64,000 nucleotides of DNA from Zygnema cylindricum (Eukaryota > Streptophyta > Zygnematophyceae > Zygnematales > Zygnemataceae), in the NCBI GenBank assembly GCA_037447655.1, contig JBBHKE010000214.1:17919-81918 (forward strand). Reading direction: 5' to 3'. Positions 33,057 through 44,492 of this stretch are shown here, piece by piece. The translations under genes were made by a program, and so were the position numbers. The notes beneath the pieces were generated by a model. That model had not been told where the DNA came from. It was given only the letters and a program-made list of their open reading frames with translations, and did not search any database. Every line of letters begins with the position of its first letter. Within the stretch, counting starts at the first letter, position 1.

Positions 33057-33850
33057 TACAGTACACCACGAATCGTTATTAATGCAATACAGTTAGAAGA
33101 TTCAGTTACGCAAGATTCGGTACAGTACATCGTGCCGTTAATAGTGTTAAGAAATAATTTGTGTAAAAAAACAAATAGTGTTATTGACTAAAATTTGGGT
33201 TCAAGGCCTTTTGACAGAAAAAATATTACTCTAATTTATTCACTAACGCTAATTTGGGTACGCTTTTTCCATAGTGTAGTCGATATAGCATGTGTTCACA
33301 TTGAACATGTGAAATAGGTTTGCATACTTTTGCCTCGTCTTTATCACTCAAAATCTAATCTAAGTGCGCTTTTTCATATCAACACTCTCACTTTTGCCTG
33401 TCAACGTCTTTATCTAACACTAATTATGTACAATTATACCAAACAACAAGCATATATCACATCGCGGAGGGAAATTTCATGTGGCTCGGGAAAAGGGTTA
33501 CACGTGTAACTATAGCAAGTTTATGCATAATTTTTACTTGTCAACTTAATGATAGCAATTACCAAAAGCCAATTCGATAAATATGTAAACAAATCCGATT
33601 TTATGCCGCTGTGGGGACATTAATGCAACGATGATTGTTTAACTATGAACATTGTTTTGAAATGAACAACCGGGTTTTAGGCCACGGGAAAAACATGCGA
33701 AAAATAACCATCGTTGAAATGGTAACAAATCCACCTTAAATCTAAAGACTAGATGAGCCACAATTAGAGAGACGTCCAAAAAAAACGGGAAGTGTTGATA
33801 TATGCCACCAATGATTGATCCTTGGTAACTTGTTTTGCTATGGTGGTTCT
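33057..33850. other. MITE-derived and unclassified AT-rich DNA
   Basis: A MITE-type end CACCACGAATCG follows TA at 33062-33063, but I cannot find its partner. The rest holds no gene that I can support. At 33800-33830 a short ATTGATCCTTGGTA piece resembles the T-arm part of the LTR tRNA-like modules. Confidence 0.45.
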
Positions 33851-35440
33851 AAGACTGCTAAGACCCCCAAAAAGACTTGTAAATAAAATTTCCTACAAGC
33901 AACCAGCCATTTCGAGTTGTTAAAAATACCATGGCTGGTAACGAAAGAATTAACTTAAAATCCAAACAGGAAAAAATTAAAAAATATGAGAGATAAACTG
34001 GGTGCCAAGTAGAGTGAACGTTTTGCAAAAAAAACGAGTTTATATACCAACAGTACTTATCAATTAGGTAGTTTCCAAAGGTCTTTACATTGGGCAAGAT
34101 CGTGGAAAGACTATTTTGAACAACTTATTGACAAAATTAGGTGTTTTGGTTACATGACTACAAGAGAACGTTCGGCACATTTAGAGAGTTTGATGGAAAT
34201 ACGTACTTTAAAAAGTTTTTGGGAAAAATGATCAAAGGGTGGCGACAACTTCATCTCAAGGGCTAGATGCATGTGTGCCATCATATTAGAAGCGAACAAG
34301 CATCTTCGAAAAGGAATGCCTCGTATTTTGAAACCCTTACTACGACTTTGAGAAAAAAAAGATATTAAAGTGTCATCTTAGAGCTTGCAAATACCAAAGT
34401 GGTAATGTCCCCCAATGGTCTTTGCATCGGATAAAGTAGAGTGCTGAGCATTGTGCGACACATGTTAAGAATGTGACGGAACGACGTACTTAAAAAATAT
34501 TTTCCGGAAAATTGTTGAAGGTATAAACAACCTAATATAACAGGCAAATAATATGTGTGTTAACATGGTTGAAGAGAACAAACAACTTGGATATTGAGAT
34601 TGGTTTTCTTAGAACCCTTATTTGAGCTAGAGCAAATGAAGGAGTTCCTAGAGGGTCACTTTCGCCCTTTTATGAGGGCCAGATTCGAATTGGCAACTTC
34701 TCCCCATGGTCTTTTCATTGGATAAAGTGGGGAGCTTGAGTCGGAGGAAAAAGCACGAAGAAAATATGGAAAAATCTTGTTGTTAGAGCCTAAGCTCGTT
34801 TGAGATTTTGAAAGATGTGATTACTATGAACGGTGTTGAACGCATAAGCATTGTCAACTTGGAGAACCACCCAATCCGGGTCTTAGTCACGAATATTTTG
34901 TATACTATGGACAACCGGCTCACCTCCTCATTTCACGACACCAAATTGATGTGGGAAAAAGTGATTGTGGAAAGCTTCTTGAAGTTGTAGGCACATTGAT
35001 CTAGCCAGAGGACGATGCAAAACTTCCTTCACAGGAATAAGGTAATCACCCTTTAAAGGCTTTGAGATATCAATAGTATGCGATATTTCCAAAAGTGGTA
35101 TTAAAATTGGCGACATGTATGATAGCCAATTCTAAAGGCAACTTAAGCCACAAGCCCAAACCTTGCGAAACAATTTCCTCATAGAAAATCTCACGTAAAA
35201 GTTCATATACCATTTTTTAGGGTTTCTCCGACCGAGAGATGATATAACTAAACATAATTTTTAGTAAAAGTTTCTCATTAAATATCGAAGAGTTCAAGAG
35301 GATCTCATGACTCAATAAAAGGAAAAACCTCATGCGTATTGGTGGATGAAGTGTATGGAGTGCTTCAATCATTCTTTCTTTAGTTGGTGGTAGCGTCATA
35401 GGTCGAAGTGCTCGTGCAACCTCAAGAGTTTGCCACATTG
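33850..35440 (-). pseudogene. LINE-type reverse transcriptase remnant
   Basis: Minus-strand frames give, in order, MWQTLEVARALRPMTLPP (about 35.4 kb), YLIPVKEVLHRPLARSMCLQ and FFPHQFGVVK (about 34.95-35.05), VVLQVDNAYAFNTVHSN (RT motif A with its Asp, about 34.85) and, across a stop, DPLGTPSFALAQIRVLR (motif B, about 34.65). These fit non-LTR reverse transcriptases of the type RPIAVGEVL..FSPHQFGV..QGDPLG that I know from mosses and lycophytes. Further minus-strand matches to the stretch before motif B (YPMQRPLGDI near 34.42 kb and MPNVKTFGNY near 34.09 kb) suggest repeated or rearranged pieces. Many stops; no endonuclease domain seen. Confidence 0.68.
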
Positions 35441-35911
35441 TAGAGTCTTAGAATTTGCATGGTACCTTTCATACGGCTTTCATATGCCATAAGATTTTTT
35501 TTTTGGCTCAAACCATACATTCTAAGAATTTTTGGCTTAAGCGATACATTCTACATGAGGCCACATTCCCATACAAAATGAAAGTACACATAAAATTGAT
35601 CAACTTGATTTTGAAAAGTATAGTGCATGCGTCATTAGAAAGACTCCCTTGAATATGGAAACTATTTCTTAAGACCAAGACCCGACGTCCACCTTACTTT
35701 CAAACATAAGTTGATCAACATTCAAATTCAAAACCTAAACCTTAAACCCTAAGTGACAACACCACAAAATGGAGTAGAACGAAACGCAAAACTGTTCGTG
35801 CACGCTACTCCTAATATCCTTATCCTCGTAAAACTGGAACCAAAGTAGGGAACAATGTAGGAAACCATAGTTGTCCAATTCGTACGGATTTCGACTTTTT
35901 TCCGAAAACTA
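35441..35911. other. Unclassified DNA, no gene seen
   Basis: AT-rich DNA with no supported gene. It includes AAACCTAAACCTTAAACCCTAAG at 35728-35750, a degenerate telomere-like string of no clear meaning. Confidence 0.5.
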
Positions 35912-36128
35912 CACCGTGAATCGCTATTAGCGTTAATGATTTTTTCGTTTCTTAAAACATCTTTTCGCCGTAAACATATGTCGGATCTTGGATCTGACGG
36001 TTGCGATTGAAAGCTAAGATTATCAGCTTCCAATTGGCGGTCTCAAATTGACTATCGGACAAATGTGTACGTATAAAAGATGTTTTAAGTGGCGAAAAAA
36101 TCTTTAACGCTAATAGCGATTCAAGGTG
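35912..36128. mobile_element. Small MITE with TA target sites
   Basis: 217 bp with inverted ends of about 55 bp (CACCGTGAATCGCTATTAGC matching GCTAATAGCGATTCAAGGTG), flanked by TA at 35910-35911 and 36129-36130. Nearly a full fold-back. Same family as the MITE at 36966. Confidence 0.82.
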
Positions 36129-36965
36129 TACTTAGTATTCGCTTGTTTCTTATATTTCACAGATTTCGTACTTTATACTGTACGGCATATATGAAAATGT
36201 TCGAAAAGCGTGACCCTAGAAAATCCTTTAAAAATCTAAAAGGTACGAAAGACATACGGTATCAGTACGAAAAATCTAAGACAGTTGTCCTGAATTATAC
36301 GGGGATTTACAAGAATGTACCCTAAAATCCCTAAAATCCGGCATAATAACCCTAAAATGTACGAAAGTGTACGGCAGTGCCAATAAATGTACGAAAATTT
36401 GTAACGCAGTTGTTCTTAATATAACGGCAATGTACGGCGGCCTACTGTGAAAAATCTAAAATAGATAATCATAGAAGGTACGGAAAAATAAGGACACTGT
36501 ACGTAAATGTACGAGAAAATCTAAAACAGTTGTAATTAAAATACGGGTTTGGGTTTATGCATCCTAAAATTCCTAAAATCCCCTAAAACCCTTAATTAAC
36601 CCTAAAATGTACTATCATATACGGACGCTGTACGTTAGTGTACGGCGGATGTACGAATACGAGAAAGCTACAAATTTTTTAGGGAATTGCTAATCGCAGA
36701 GACGATTTTTGCTGCGCGCAGATAGTTGTCAGAAAATGTACATTTGAAGTACATTTTCGTACAAGCGACGTACCTTTAAGTTTAGATTTGACGGTCAATC
36801 CGTCAAACAACTTTGACTGGCGAAATGTTGTAACGGCGGTTAAAAAAGTGTCCCGGTTGCGAACGTCGACCGTCACAAAAAAAAAACAATTCTCACGGCC
36901 GGCGCAGGTTTAGTGAAACAAAACTGCGGCAGCCACATATAAATAAAAATGGCTGCGCGCAGGTA

Positions 36966-37504
36966 CACCGCGCATCGTTATTAGTGTCAAAGTTTAAATA
37001 GTGTGTAAGTAAATATACCGTCATTGACGCTAATTAAGAATTTGAAAATTTTAAAAAAAAAGGTTTATTCTAATTTCAGTGTTAACGCTAATTTGGAACA
37101 GCAAAAATGGAAAATTTTCTGTACGATTATATACATTATTATATGTATCCGTACAAAATATAAAAAATCGTACAACGTAATGAAATTTAAATATCCGTAC
37201 ATGTCAGACTTATTTACATGTCAGACCAATCCCGTTTTTTTAGCGCAAGTTCCTATGCGAACGCGTCCGATTTAAGTCATTTTTTGTAAAATTTTCAACT
37301 AAAAAGGTACATTTATGTACGGTCTGACATCGACAGTACACCACACTATTTACATATTAATGTACTTTCGTTCTGTACGCTAATTTGTACGGAACCTCAA
37401 TTAACGTCAAGGAAAAATTAAAATCACGTATACTATTTTTGGAAAAAAATCAAAATTTTAAGAACCCAAATTAGTGACCGTGACACTAATAACGATGCGC
37501 GGTG
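36966..37504. mobile_element. MITE proven by an empty site in the sister repeat
   Basis: Ends CACCGCGCATCGTTATTAG and CTAATAACGATGCGCGGTG are perfect inverted repeats, with TA on both sides (36964-36965 and 37505-37506). Repeat R copy 3 reads CGCGCAGATAAGTTTCTC at about 42297-42311 with a single TA and no insert. That gives a clean before-and-after pair. 539 bp, no transposase. Confidence 0.92.
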
Positions 37505-38164
37505 TAGTTTCTCACTTCACGTGAGCTCCAAGCACCGACATTTGACTTAGGCACTTAGCCGCAAAAACATAACCTAATCGCGAACCGTTATAAACTAAAG
37601 GACGACGTACGACATCTATAAACTCGCACGAAACAAAATTAACTTCATACAAAATCAAAAAGCGTACAAATATCATAGATGTCCCGTGCGCATATTACGC
37701 ACGGTATAAACTATAAAGTAACGAATACTACGTACGGTACGCATCAAACGATGTTGAAAAGTTAATAAAATGCGTACCTTACTTTGTACCCGTACAATAT
37801 TTTTACATTGACGTACAGTGTCCGTCCATGTTCGTACATTTTAGGGTTATTTTAGGGGATTTTTAGGATTTTCAAAGTACATTACCGTACTCTCCCATTA
37901 CATTTCAGTACGGACGCCGTAGATATTCCGTACTATTATGTTTTTAGGGTACACTTTCATACAATTTCATACATTTATGTTAGATTTCGGTACTGTTAAA
38001 GATTTTTAAGGATTTTCTAAGATTAAACTTTCCGTACGTTTTTGTACATGGCCGTACAGCGAATTATACACGAATTTTACGAAAAGTATGAAAAAGACTA
38101 ATATTACGTAGTTTTCGTAAAAAAGTTGAAATCCGTACGAATTAGACATCAACGACAAATATAA

Positions 38165-38389
38165 ATGAAACTATTTCAGGGCAGCTCCGCGTTAAACGAT
38201 AAAGCATCGAAGATGACAAATCGAACAGACTTACCAGAAGAAGTCTCAGGTAGAGCATGTGCTCCTTCGCCCGGAAACCTATATTGGCTTGCACTTATAA
38301 TGGAAAGAAAGGTGTTTTCTGTCACAATTAAGTTAAATGGCAGTGCCACACTTAACTACTGTTGGTCGTCGCGGAAAGGGCGCTATTGA
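38165..38389 (+). CDS. Conserved 74-residue open frame in repeat R copy 2 (hypothetical)
   Basis: I do not recognise the protein. It begins MKLFQGSSALNDKASK and ends WSSRKGRY, with the middle LYWLALIMERKVF. Copy 3 has a frame of the same length at 42956-43180 with about 85% identical residues. The DNA is about equally alike, so frame conservation alone is weak evidence of coding. No signal peptide or known motif is visible. It may be chance or the end of a lost transposase. Confidence 0.3.
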   Translation: MKLFQGSSALNDKASKMTNRTDLPEEVSGRACAPSPGNLYWLALIMERKVFSVTIKLNGSATLNYCWSSRKGRY

Positions 38390-38627
38390 ATAGTGGAGAT
38401 ACCTCTCTATTTCGGAAGGAAATTATGAGTACCTCCATTGATGTTTGTAGGAAAATCTGGTCAAATTCTACTCTGTAATTCTCCCCTCGTCAGAAATGGG
38501 GCAATTGACGGTCCAACTATATAGAAAGAACCGAATTGAAACCTGAAGAAATCTGACCAAAGTCCATTTCTGTAGAATATAGTGGCACATTTTGTTCTAG
38601 ATTGGGTACTAGATATAGTGCCTTGAT

Positions 38628-39555
38628 TACGCTGAACATACATAGTTGTTATCTTTATAGACATTGTAGACCCTTTAGTGAGCTGTAGGCAAATTTTTTC
38701 TCATTTTTTCTCTGTACAAACAAAGTGCAAGTGCACTTTCCCCACAATAATTGCATTAGACTTTTTTAGTTTGTATTTAAACTTGTTTTCAACATTCTTT
38801 CAAATCCTTTGGCTTAGTTGCATTTAATCTTTGTGTTTTACGTGACTTGTTCTATCTCTCCCAGTTATGGGAAGTTTTGGGCTTGGTTAAACATTTCATG
38901 CATGCAAACGCTTTCTCAAAATTTAATGGCCTTAATTTTATGACCTGGCTTTTATAGCGCAGTTTATTTGTTTAGTCTAGAAAATAAGGAAAAATATAAA
39001 CAGTTGCGGATGTTCCTCTCCGACAAGCTCTTGATGATTGGACGTGTGCCAATGTGGTCTCGTTCGCGCTTTATATGGTCTTGGAGATCTAACAAACTCG
39101 TGTTGTTTGTAAACGGACGGTTTCAGTCGAAGCTTTTACTCTTCTCAAGTGGACCTATGGAACCAAAAATTGGTCAACCTTTGGACATCTTCACAGGTAA
39201 TTGCTTTGTTACACCAAATATCCTAATGACACGGTGGAGACTTACATACTGTATCAACTACCCCTTGAACTTGAGAAAGAAAAGGGTGCAGTTGAGCTGA
39301 ACTTTTTGAATATTGTCTTGTGGCAAAAGCTAAAACATTCATGAACTCTTAAATACTCGTTCCCTAAAGTTAATTGAACCGGCTCCGACCCGTTACTAAC
39401 TTAGATCACTTGTGTATTATTGTAAATTATGTGAAAATGCTCGCTCGCAAGTGTTAGTCGTTCGGTCATCGCTGAAGACATCAATATTGGTCTACTCGAT
39501 GGGATCATGTGACACTTTTTCTGCATTTTTTTCAGCAAATGACGATTTACCAGAG
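38628..39555. other. Unclassified DNA, no gene seen
   Basis: The open frame at 38968-39300 is basic and Trp-rich and matches no family I know. T-rich and A-rich runs are present. Nothing here is repeated elsewhere in the window as far as I can see, so it is one of the few stretches that could be single-copy DNA. Confidence 0.45.
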
Positions 39556-39838
39556 ATAGGACTTAGAAAAATTAGAAGATAGGACCCTCTCTCCCAGAGA
39601 GCTTCTGTACAAAAGGTCAACTTTGACCCTCCATAACTTACTGCTCAGGGGAGCAAATTCAGAGATTCTTTTTGCTATTGACTCAGGGGAGTCTTGTCTT
39701 CACAGGGGTGAAGTTGGTCAGAGTTTTTGTCTGCCAGGGTGGCAGTTATTTTTGCTTAAACGCAAAGGGGTCAGGATTATCCTAGAGGCTTCTTGGAAGC
39801 TGTCCACTCTGAGGACTTATGGAGGTCTCAGAGTTTCA
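39556..39838 (+). repeat. Truncated LTR of the B/E1 family (last 283 bp)
   Basis: It matches the end of the E1 LTR from AGAGATAGGACTTAG to GAGTTTCA, including the in-frame leader ATG (MEVSEFQ). The first 3/4 of the LTR and the internal region are missing. Confidence 0.85.
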
Positions 39839-40262
39839 CCACCTGTCGCACCTACGCATAAGAATTCCAATGTTTTTTTCAAATTTCAAGAATCTAAAGC
39901 TTAACAATTATTTCCCAAAATCTTACTTTGTGACAATCGTGGTGCTTACTGCTTCAAATGTTTTAACATTTTTTTTTGTCGCTTATGAGCAAACGGGTTC
40001 TCGACATTGCTGGATGTCTCGGGAAGAGAGCCAAAATGGAGTTAAATGGCAGTCGTCTGCCGATTAAGTCATTTCAGGACTATGTTGGGTTGTATTTAAA
40101 ATCATCCGTCAACCTTGACCGCGAATAGCCCCTTCTAAGGTTAGCATTGCCGTAACTTGGAGACTTCAATAAATTTAGTGCCTCAATGGTAGATTAAGAA
40201 TTGGCTTGTCGAACAGATATCGGTTTAATTTGTAAGCTTGCAACAAGGTGTACCTCGTAATT
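39839..40262. other. Unclassified DNA, no gene seen
   Basis: No supported feature. It lies between the LTR fragment and the long inverted-repeat element. Confidence 0.45.
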
Positions 40263-41695
40263 TTGGTTTGGAATGTCTGATTGGTATTCCTACATTGAAA
40301 GAGTACTTCACATTGATTCACCCACACTAAATACGAATCATTATTCCTACATTGAAAAATTACTCCACATTGATTCAGCCACACTATTTACGAATCAACA
40401 TTCTTAAATTGAAAAATTAGTCCACATTGATTCAGCCACACTATTTACGAATCATCATTCCTACATTGACAACGTCCTTCACATTGATTCTCATCAGCGC
40501 AAATTTTGAACAGCGAGTTCTACGTAGATGGTAAAAATTTAGGCGCATGTAACCAAAGTTTCGAACAGCAAGGGAAAAATATGGGAAAAGTTTCATAAAA
40601 GCAAGTAAGACCCATATGGTTTCGTAGTTCTGATTGGCAATGAACCACGCAAAAGTGAAATATACAACAATTTTACCAAAAAATTGAAACCTTGGATATC
40701 TTTCGAGGTTTACGGAGGTTACTTATTTCTGTTCAATCATTGATCGTTATTACAAATTGGGAGTTCTAAACTTTCATAATCACCAATATACTGCTCTGGA
40801 GTAAGGGTTTGGACTTGAATGAAAAAGAAGAAATAAAAAAAACACATTTAAGAATCATTCCAGTCCAATGACACACTAGTTTCACGCCAACAAGACATAC
40901 AACAGGGTGAGAAAATTCAGAAAAAGGCAAAAAGACTGGGGTAATTTGTTGACATTACAATGAACTAAGAGTATCAAACATTTCTACAAGCATTCAAATT
41001 TCCATGCTATCAAAAAATTATATAAAACACCTTAGAACATTCAATGTAAAGAAAAACTAACATATTCGAAATTGTTTGATGAATTAAACAACGTAAACAA
41101 AAGCTTTTCAAAACCATAGATTTTAAAATCTTTTCAAATTGTGAAGTAAAAAGCCTAATACATTGAAATAAAGCTAGTGAACCTTAAGGAAACCAATTAC
41201 TCGTTCTAAAATGACACTCCTCCAAAAACGGAGAAATGAAAACAAAAAAATCGTGAGAACAACACCAAAATAAATAAAAGAAAAGTTTGATGATAATGTT
41301 TAAATTTCATCTTCTAAAGAAAAGAGAAAGTAATATTAACAAATACGAAATAGAAGACACATAGAGTTTTTAACTTTAAACCTAACCAACCTGTAAATAT
41401 ATCTATACCTCTAACCCTAATTGTTGAATTGCATGGAGAATCTTTTGAAATTTTTCCCTTGCTGGTCGAAACTTTGGTTACTTGCACTTAAAATCTTACC
41501 ATCTACGTAAACCTCGCTGTTCGAAATTTGCGCTGATGAGATTCAATGTGAAGTACGTTGTCTGTAAAGGTGTTGATTTGTAAATAGATGAAGCTCGCTG
41601 TTGAAAATCTTCGCTGATGAGAATCAATCTGAAGTACGTTTTCAATGTAAGGATGTTGATTTGTAAATAGTGTGGCTTCAGTTGGTCGAGCGTGA
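40263..41695. mobile_element. Fold-back-like element with tandem repeats in its arms
   Basis: The left part (40263-40595) and the right part (41440-41695) are inverted relatives. TCTCATCAGCGCAAATTTTG with GTTCTACGTAGATGG on the left answers ACCATCTACGTAAACC with CAAATTTGCGCTGATGAGA on the right. The outer arm holds 57-bp tandem units on the left and longer units on the right. The 0.85-kb centre is AT-rich without a gene. Foldback elements of insects and plants have this layout. No target duplication could be fixed. Confidence 0.62.
40265..40490. repeat. 57-bp tandem repeat, about four units
   Basis: CATTGATTC recurs at 40311, 40368, 40425 and 40482, each with CCACACTATTTACGAATCA and TACATTGA between. 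The 57-base period is constant. Confidence 0.93.
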
Positions 41696-41857
41696 CGACG
41701 CGTCATTTTAGTTTCATTGATATTTATACTGGGGTACTGTTATTGATTTTGTATGAAGTTAATTTCGTTTCGTGCAAGTATATAGATGTCTTATGTCGTC
41801 CTTTAATTTATAATGGTTCGCGATTACATTATATTTTTGCGGGTAACTGCATAATTT

Positions 41858-41917
41858 AAATGTCGGTGTGTGGAACTCACGTGAAGTAAATGTCGGTGTG
41901 TGGAACTCACGTGAAGT
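41858..41917. repeat. 30-bp tandem duplication
   Basis: TGTCGGTGTGTGGAACTCAC followed by GTGAAGT occurs twice with a 30-base period inside the left arm of R copy 3. Confidence 0.95.
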
Positions 41918-42955
41918 GAGTAACTACAGTACAGATCTGCGCGCAGCCATTTTTATTTATATGCGGCCGCCGCACTTTTGTTTCAGTAAACCTGCGCCGG
42001 ATGTGTGAAATGTTTTTTTTTAGGGAATTGCTAATCGCAGAGACGATTTTTGCTGCGCGCAGATAGATGTCAGAAAATGTACACTTGAAGTACATTTTCG
42101 TACAAGCGACATACCTTTAAGTTTAGATTTGACAGTCAATCCGTCAAACAACTTTGACTGGCGAAATGTTGTAACGGTGGTTAAAAACGTGTCCCGGTTG
42201 CGAACGTCGACCGTCACAAAGAAAAAACAATTCTCACGGCAGGCGCAGGTTTACTGAAACAAAACTGCGGCAGCCGCATATAAATAAAAATGGTTGCGCG
42301 CAGATAAGTTTCTCAATTCACGTGAGCTCCATGCACCGACATTTGACTTAGGCACTTAGCCGCAAAAACATAATGTAATCGCGAACCATTATAAAATAAA
42401 GGACGACGTACAAAATCTATAAACTCACACAAAACGAAATTAACTTCATACAAAATCAAAAAACGTACAAATATCATAGATGTCCCGTGCGCATATTACG
42501 CACGGTATAAACTAACGAATATTACGTACGGTACGCATCAAACGATGTTGAAAAGTTAATAAAATGCATACCTTACTTTGTACCCGTACAATATTTTTAC
42601 ACTGACGTACAGTGTCCGTCCATGTTCGTACATTTTAGGGTTATTTTAGGGGATTTTTAGGGTTTTTAAAGTACATTACCGTACGCTCCATTATATTTCA
42701 GTACGAACGCCGTAGATATTCTGTACTATTAGGTTTTTGGTACACTTTCATACAATTTCATACATTTATGTTAGACTTCGGTACTGTTAAAGATTTTTAA
42801 AGATTTTATAAGATTAAACTTTCCGTACGTTTTTGTACGTGGCCGTACAACGAATTATACACGAATTTTACAAAAAGTATGAAAATGACGAATATTACGT
42901 AGTTTTCGTAAAAAAGTTAAATTCCGTACGAATTAGACATCAACGACAAATAGTA

Positions 42956-43180
42956 ATGAAAATATTTCACGGCAGCTCCGCGTTAAATGATAAAGCATCG
43001 AAGAGGACAAATCGAACAGACTTACTAGAAAAAGTCTCAGGTAGAGCAGGTGCTCCTTCGCCCGGACACCTATATTGGCTAGCACTTATAATGGAAAGAA
43101 AGGTGTTTTGTGTCACAATTAAGTTAAATGGCAGTGCCACACTTAACTACTATTGGTCGTCGCGGAAATGGCGCTATTGA
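42956..43180 (+). CDS. Conserved 74-residue open frame in repeat R copy 3 (hypothetical)
   Basis: Counterpart of the frame at 38165-38389, same length, beginning MKIFHGSSALNDKASKRT and ending WSSRKWRY. No family recognised. The upstream Met at 42833 is not shared, so I place the start at the shared Met. Confidence 0.3.
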   Translation: MKIFHGSSALNDKASKRTNRTDLLEKVSGRAGAPSPGHLYWLALIMERKVFCVTIKLNGSATLNYYWSSRKWRY

Positions 43181-43420
43181 ATAGTGGAGATACCTCTCTA
43201 TTTCGGAAGGAAATTATGAGTACCTCCATTGTTGTTTGTAGGAAAATCTGGTCAAATTCTACTCTGTAATTCTCCCCTCGTCAGAAATGGGACAATTGAC
43301 GGTCCAACTACATAGAAAAAATTGAATTGAAACCTGAAGAAATCTGACCAAAGTCCATTTCTTTTGTAATGGCACATATAGTTCTAAATTGGGTACTAGA
43401 TATAGTGCCTTGTGTTCTTT

Positions 43421-43926
43421 TTGATTAAATTCGGCTTTAATCGTAGCCGTAATAAATACATGCGCGGTATTTGTTTCATTTACGAAACAAATGCGCGGTA
43501 CTGATTTGTGTCCGTACCGTAAGTCGTACATTATATATTACTGGATCTATGTATCCCGTAATTCATTGCAGTTAAATGGTTTTTCGCACGTATACCTATT
43601 TAAATAACTATCAAACTATATATTACGTAACAATACCGCTAGACTAAACGGCTAAGGCTACCGGCTATATCCTGTCTGCTGGCCGGTAGGTATAAGGATC
43701 AAATCCTGCCGCCGGCACATAACTTTTACTTAAAGAAATAAACCCTAATATAAATTTCCCGTAAACCTCAGGATAGCTAAGGTAGCCATGGCTCTAGCTT
43801 CCTCTCCAATTTCTCAGTGACTGCGACAAGTTTGAGAGTTGGAGAGAGAAGTTAGAGGTAGACTGCCTCGACTTCTATATTTGTTTTCAGACCTAGAAAA
43901 TACTATTAAAACCATTAGTTTCTACA
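43421..43926 (-). repeat. Truncated LTR of the B family (U3 side)
   Basis: Follows the B LTR from GATTAAATTCGGCTTTAATCG to TAGTTTCTACA, with the antisense tRNA-like module near 43635-43720 and the U3 hairpin near 43785-43875. The other half of the LTR is lost. Confidence 0.85.
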
Positions 43927-43928
43927 CA

Positions 43929-44322
43929 TGGCTGATATGCCTTACTACCTTTGTTAGGTTATCGAGTAGCTATTAGCTTTCAGAAGGTTAGATCTTTTAG
44001 GTATAACAGTAGGACTTAACCATTTCAGAAGTTAGGAACTTGTTGTATCAAATTATGCTTTAGCATTTTGATATCTTTGACTGAGAGTATTTCTCAGATC
44101 TGTTTGCAGATTTCTTTGTAAATTTGCACTTGTGTTTTTCTTTTTATTCTCTGCATTGTGGAAGATTTGTAGGCTATTTGGTTGCCTAAATTTTCTTTGG
44201 TTGTGTTCCAAAGTTGTATGTTTTTCTGATCATCTGTGAGAGCTTTTTGCTTGTTTTAACAATGTGATGACTACTCCTGCATCATCTTCATCTTCAGTGG
44301 GTGTAGTATCCAAAGAACAACA
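43929..44322 (+). mobile_element. Probable LTR fragment or solo LTR related to element F
   Basis: It ends ..AAAGAACAACA, like the F LTR (..AAAACAACA). Just before lies an ATG (44267) opening MTTPASSSSSVGVVSKEQ, the same design as MSTSTTTAGSQPATVVV in F. The start is not certain (TGGCTGATATG at 43929 is a guess) and no target duplication is clear. To its right, gag of a C-type element continues on the other strand. Confidence 0.5.
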
Positions 44323-44492
44323 TAGAAAACCTTACTCCAAATCTTGGTGGAGTTCCCGAAGGTGGACGTTTTACTTGTCCATTGACAATACCCTAGTATC
44401 GTTTTTCGCACAAAGCCTCCATTATCATAGCTTCCCAATAGATGAACCCAGATCCATTGAAGGTGGGCACCCTAAAGGGTGGGCCCATAACC
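44323..44492 (-). pseudogene. Copia gag start (family C), remnant
   Basis: From the primer site GGGCCCATAACC (44481-44492) the minus strand reads MGPPFRVPTFNGSGFIYWEA, then IVNGQVKRPPSGTPPRFGVR, the N-terminal part of the same gag family as A, B, E1 and E2. It is cut at 44323 by the F-type LTR. A stop (TAG) lies between. Confidence 0.8.

Larger units (their letters stand above)
36180..38627. repeat. Fold-back repeat R, copy 2
   Basis: A core at 36676-36960 (GGGAATTGCTAATCGCAG to CTGCGCGCAG) lies between arms that are loosely inverted to each other (36180-36670 and 37560-38060; shared strings such as CCCTAAAATGTACGA read on opposite strands). It is about 85-90% alike to copy 3 at 42.0-43.4 kb apart from the extra MITE at 36966-37504. 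It is rich in GTAC and in CCCTAAAA/TTTTAGGG strings. It may be a non-autonomous DNA transposon. Confidence 0.68.
41730..43413. repeat. Fold-back repeat R, copy 3
   Basis: The arms 41740-42010 and 42235-42470 are inverted copies (GATTTTGTATGAAGTTAATTTCG against CGAAATTAACTTCATACAAAATC; TTTCAGTAAACCTGCGCC against GGCGCAGGTTTACTGAAA) around a ~220-bp core. To the right it follows copy 2 up to GATATAGTGCCTTG, where an LTR fragment takes over. It lacks the MITE of copy 2. Confidence 0.78.

Noticed and set aside
38968-39300. A gene of 110 codons
   Set aside because: No motif, no homologous copy and no start context; not separable from a chance frame.
40265-40490. CRISPR array (regular repeats)
   Set aside because: The 57-bp units are contiguous tandem repeats without unique spacers, and the DNA is eukaryotic.
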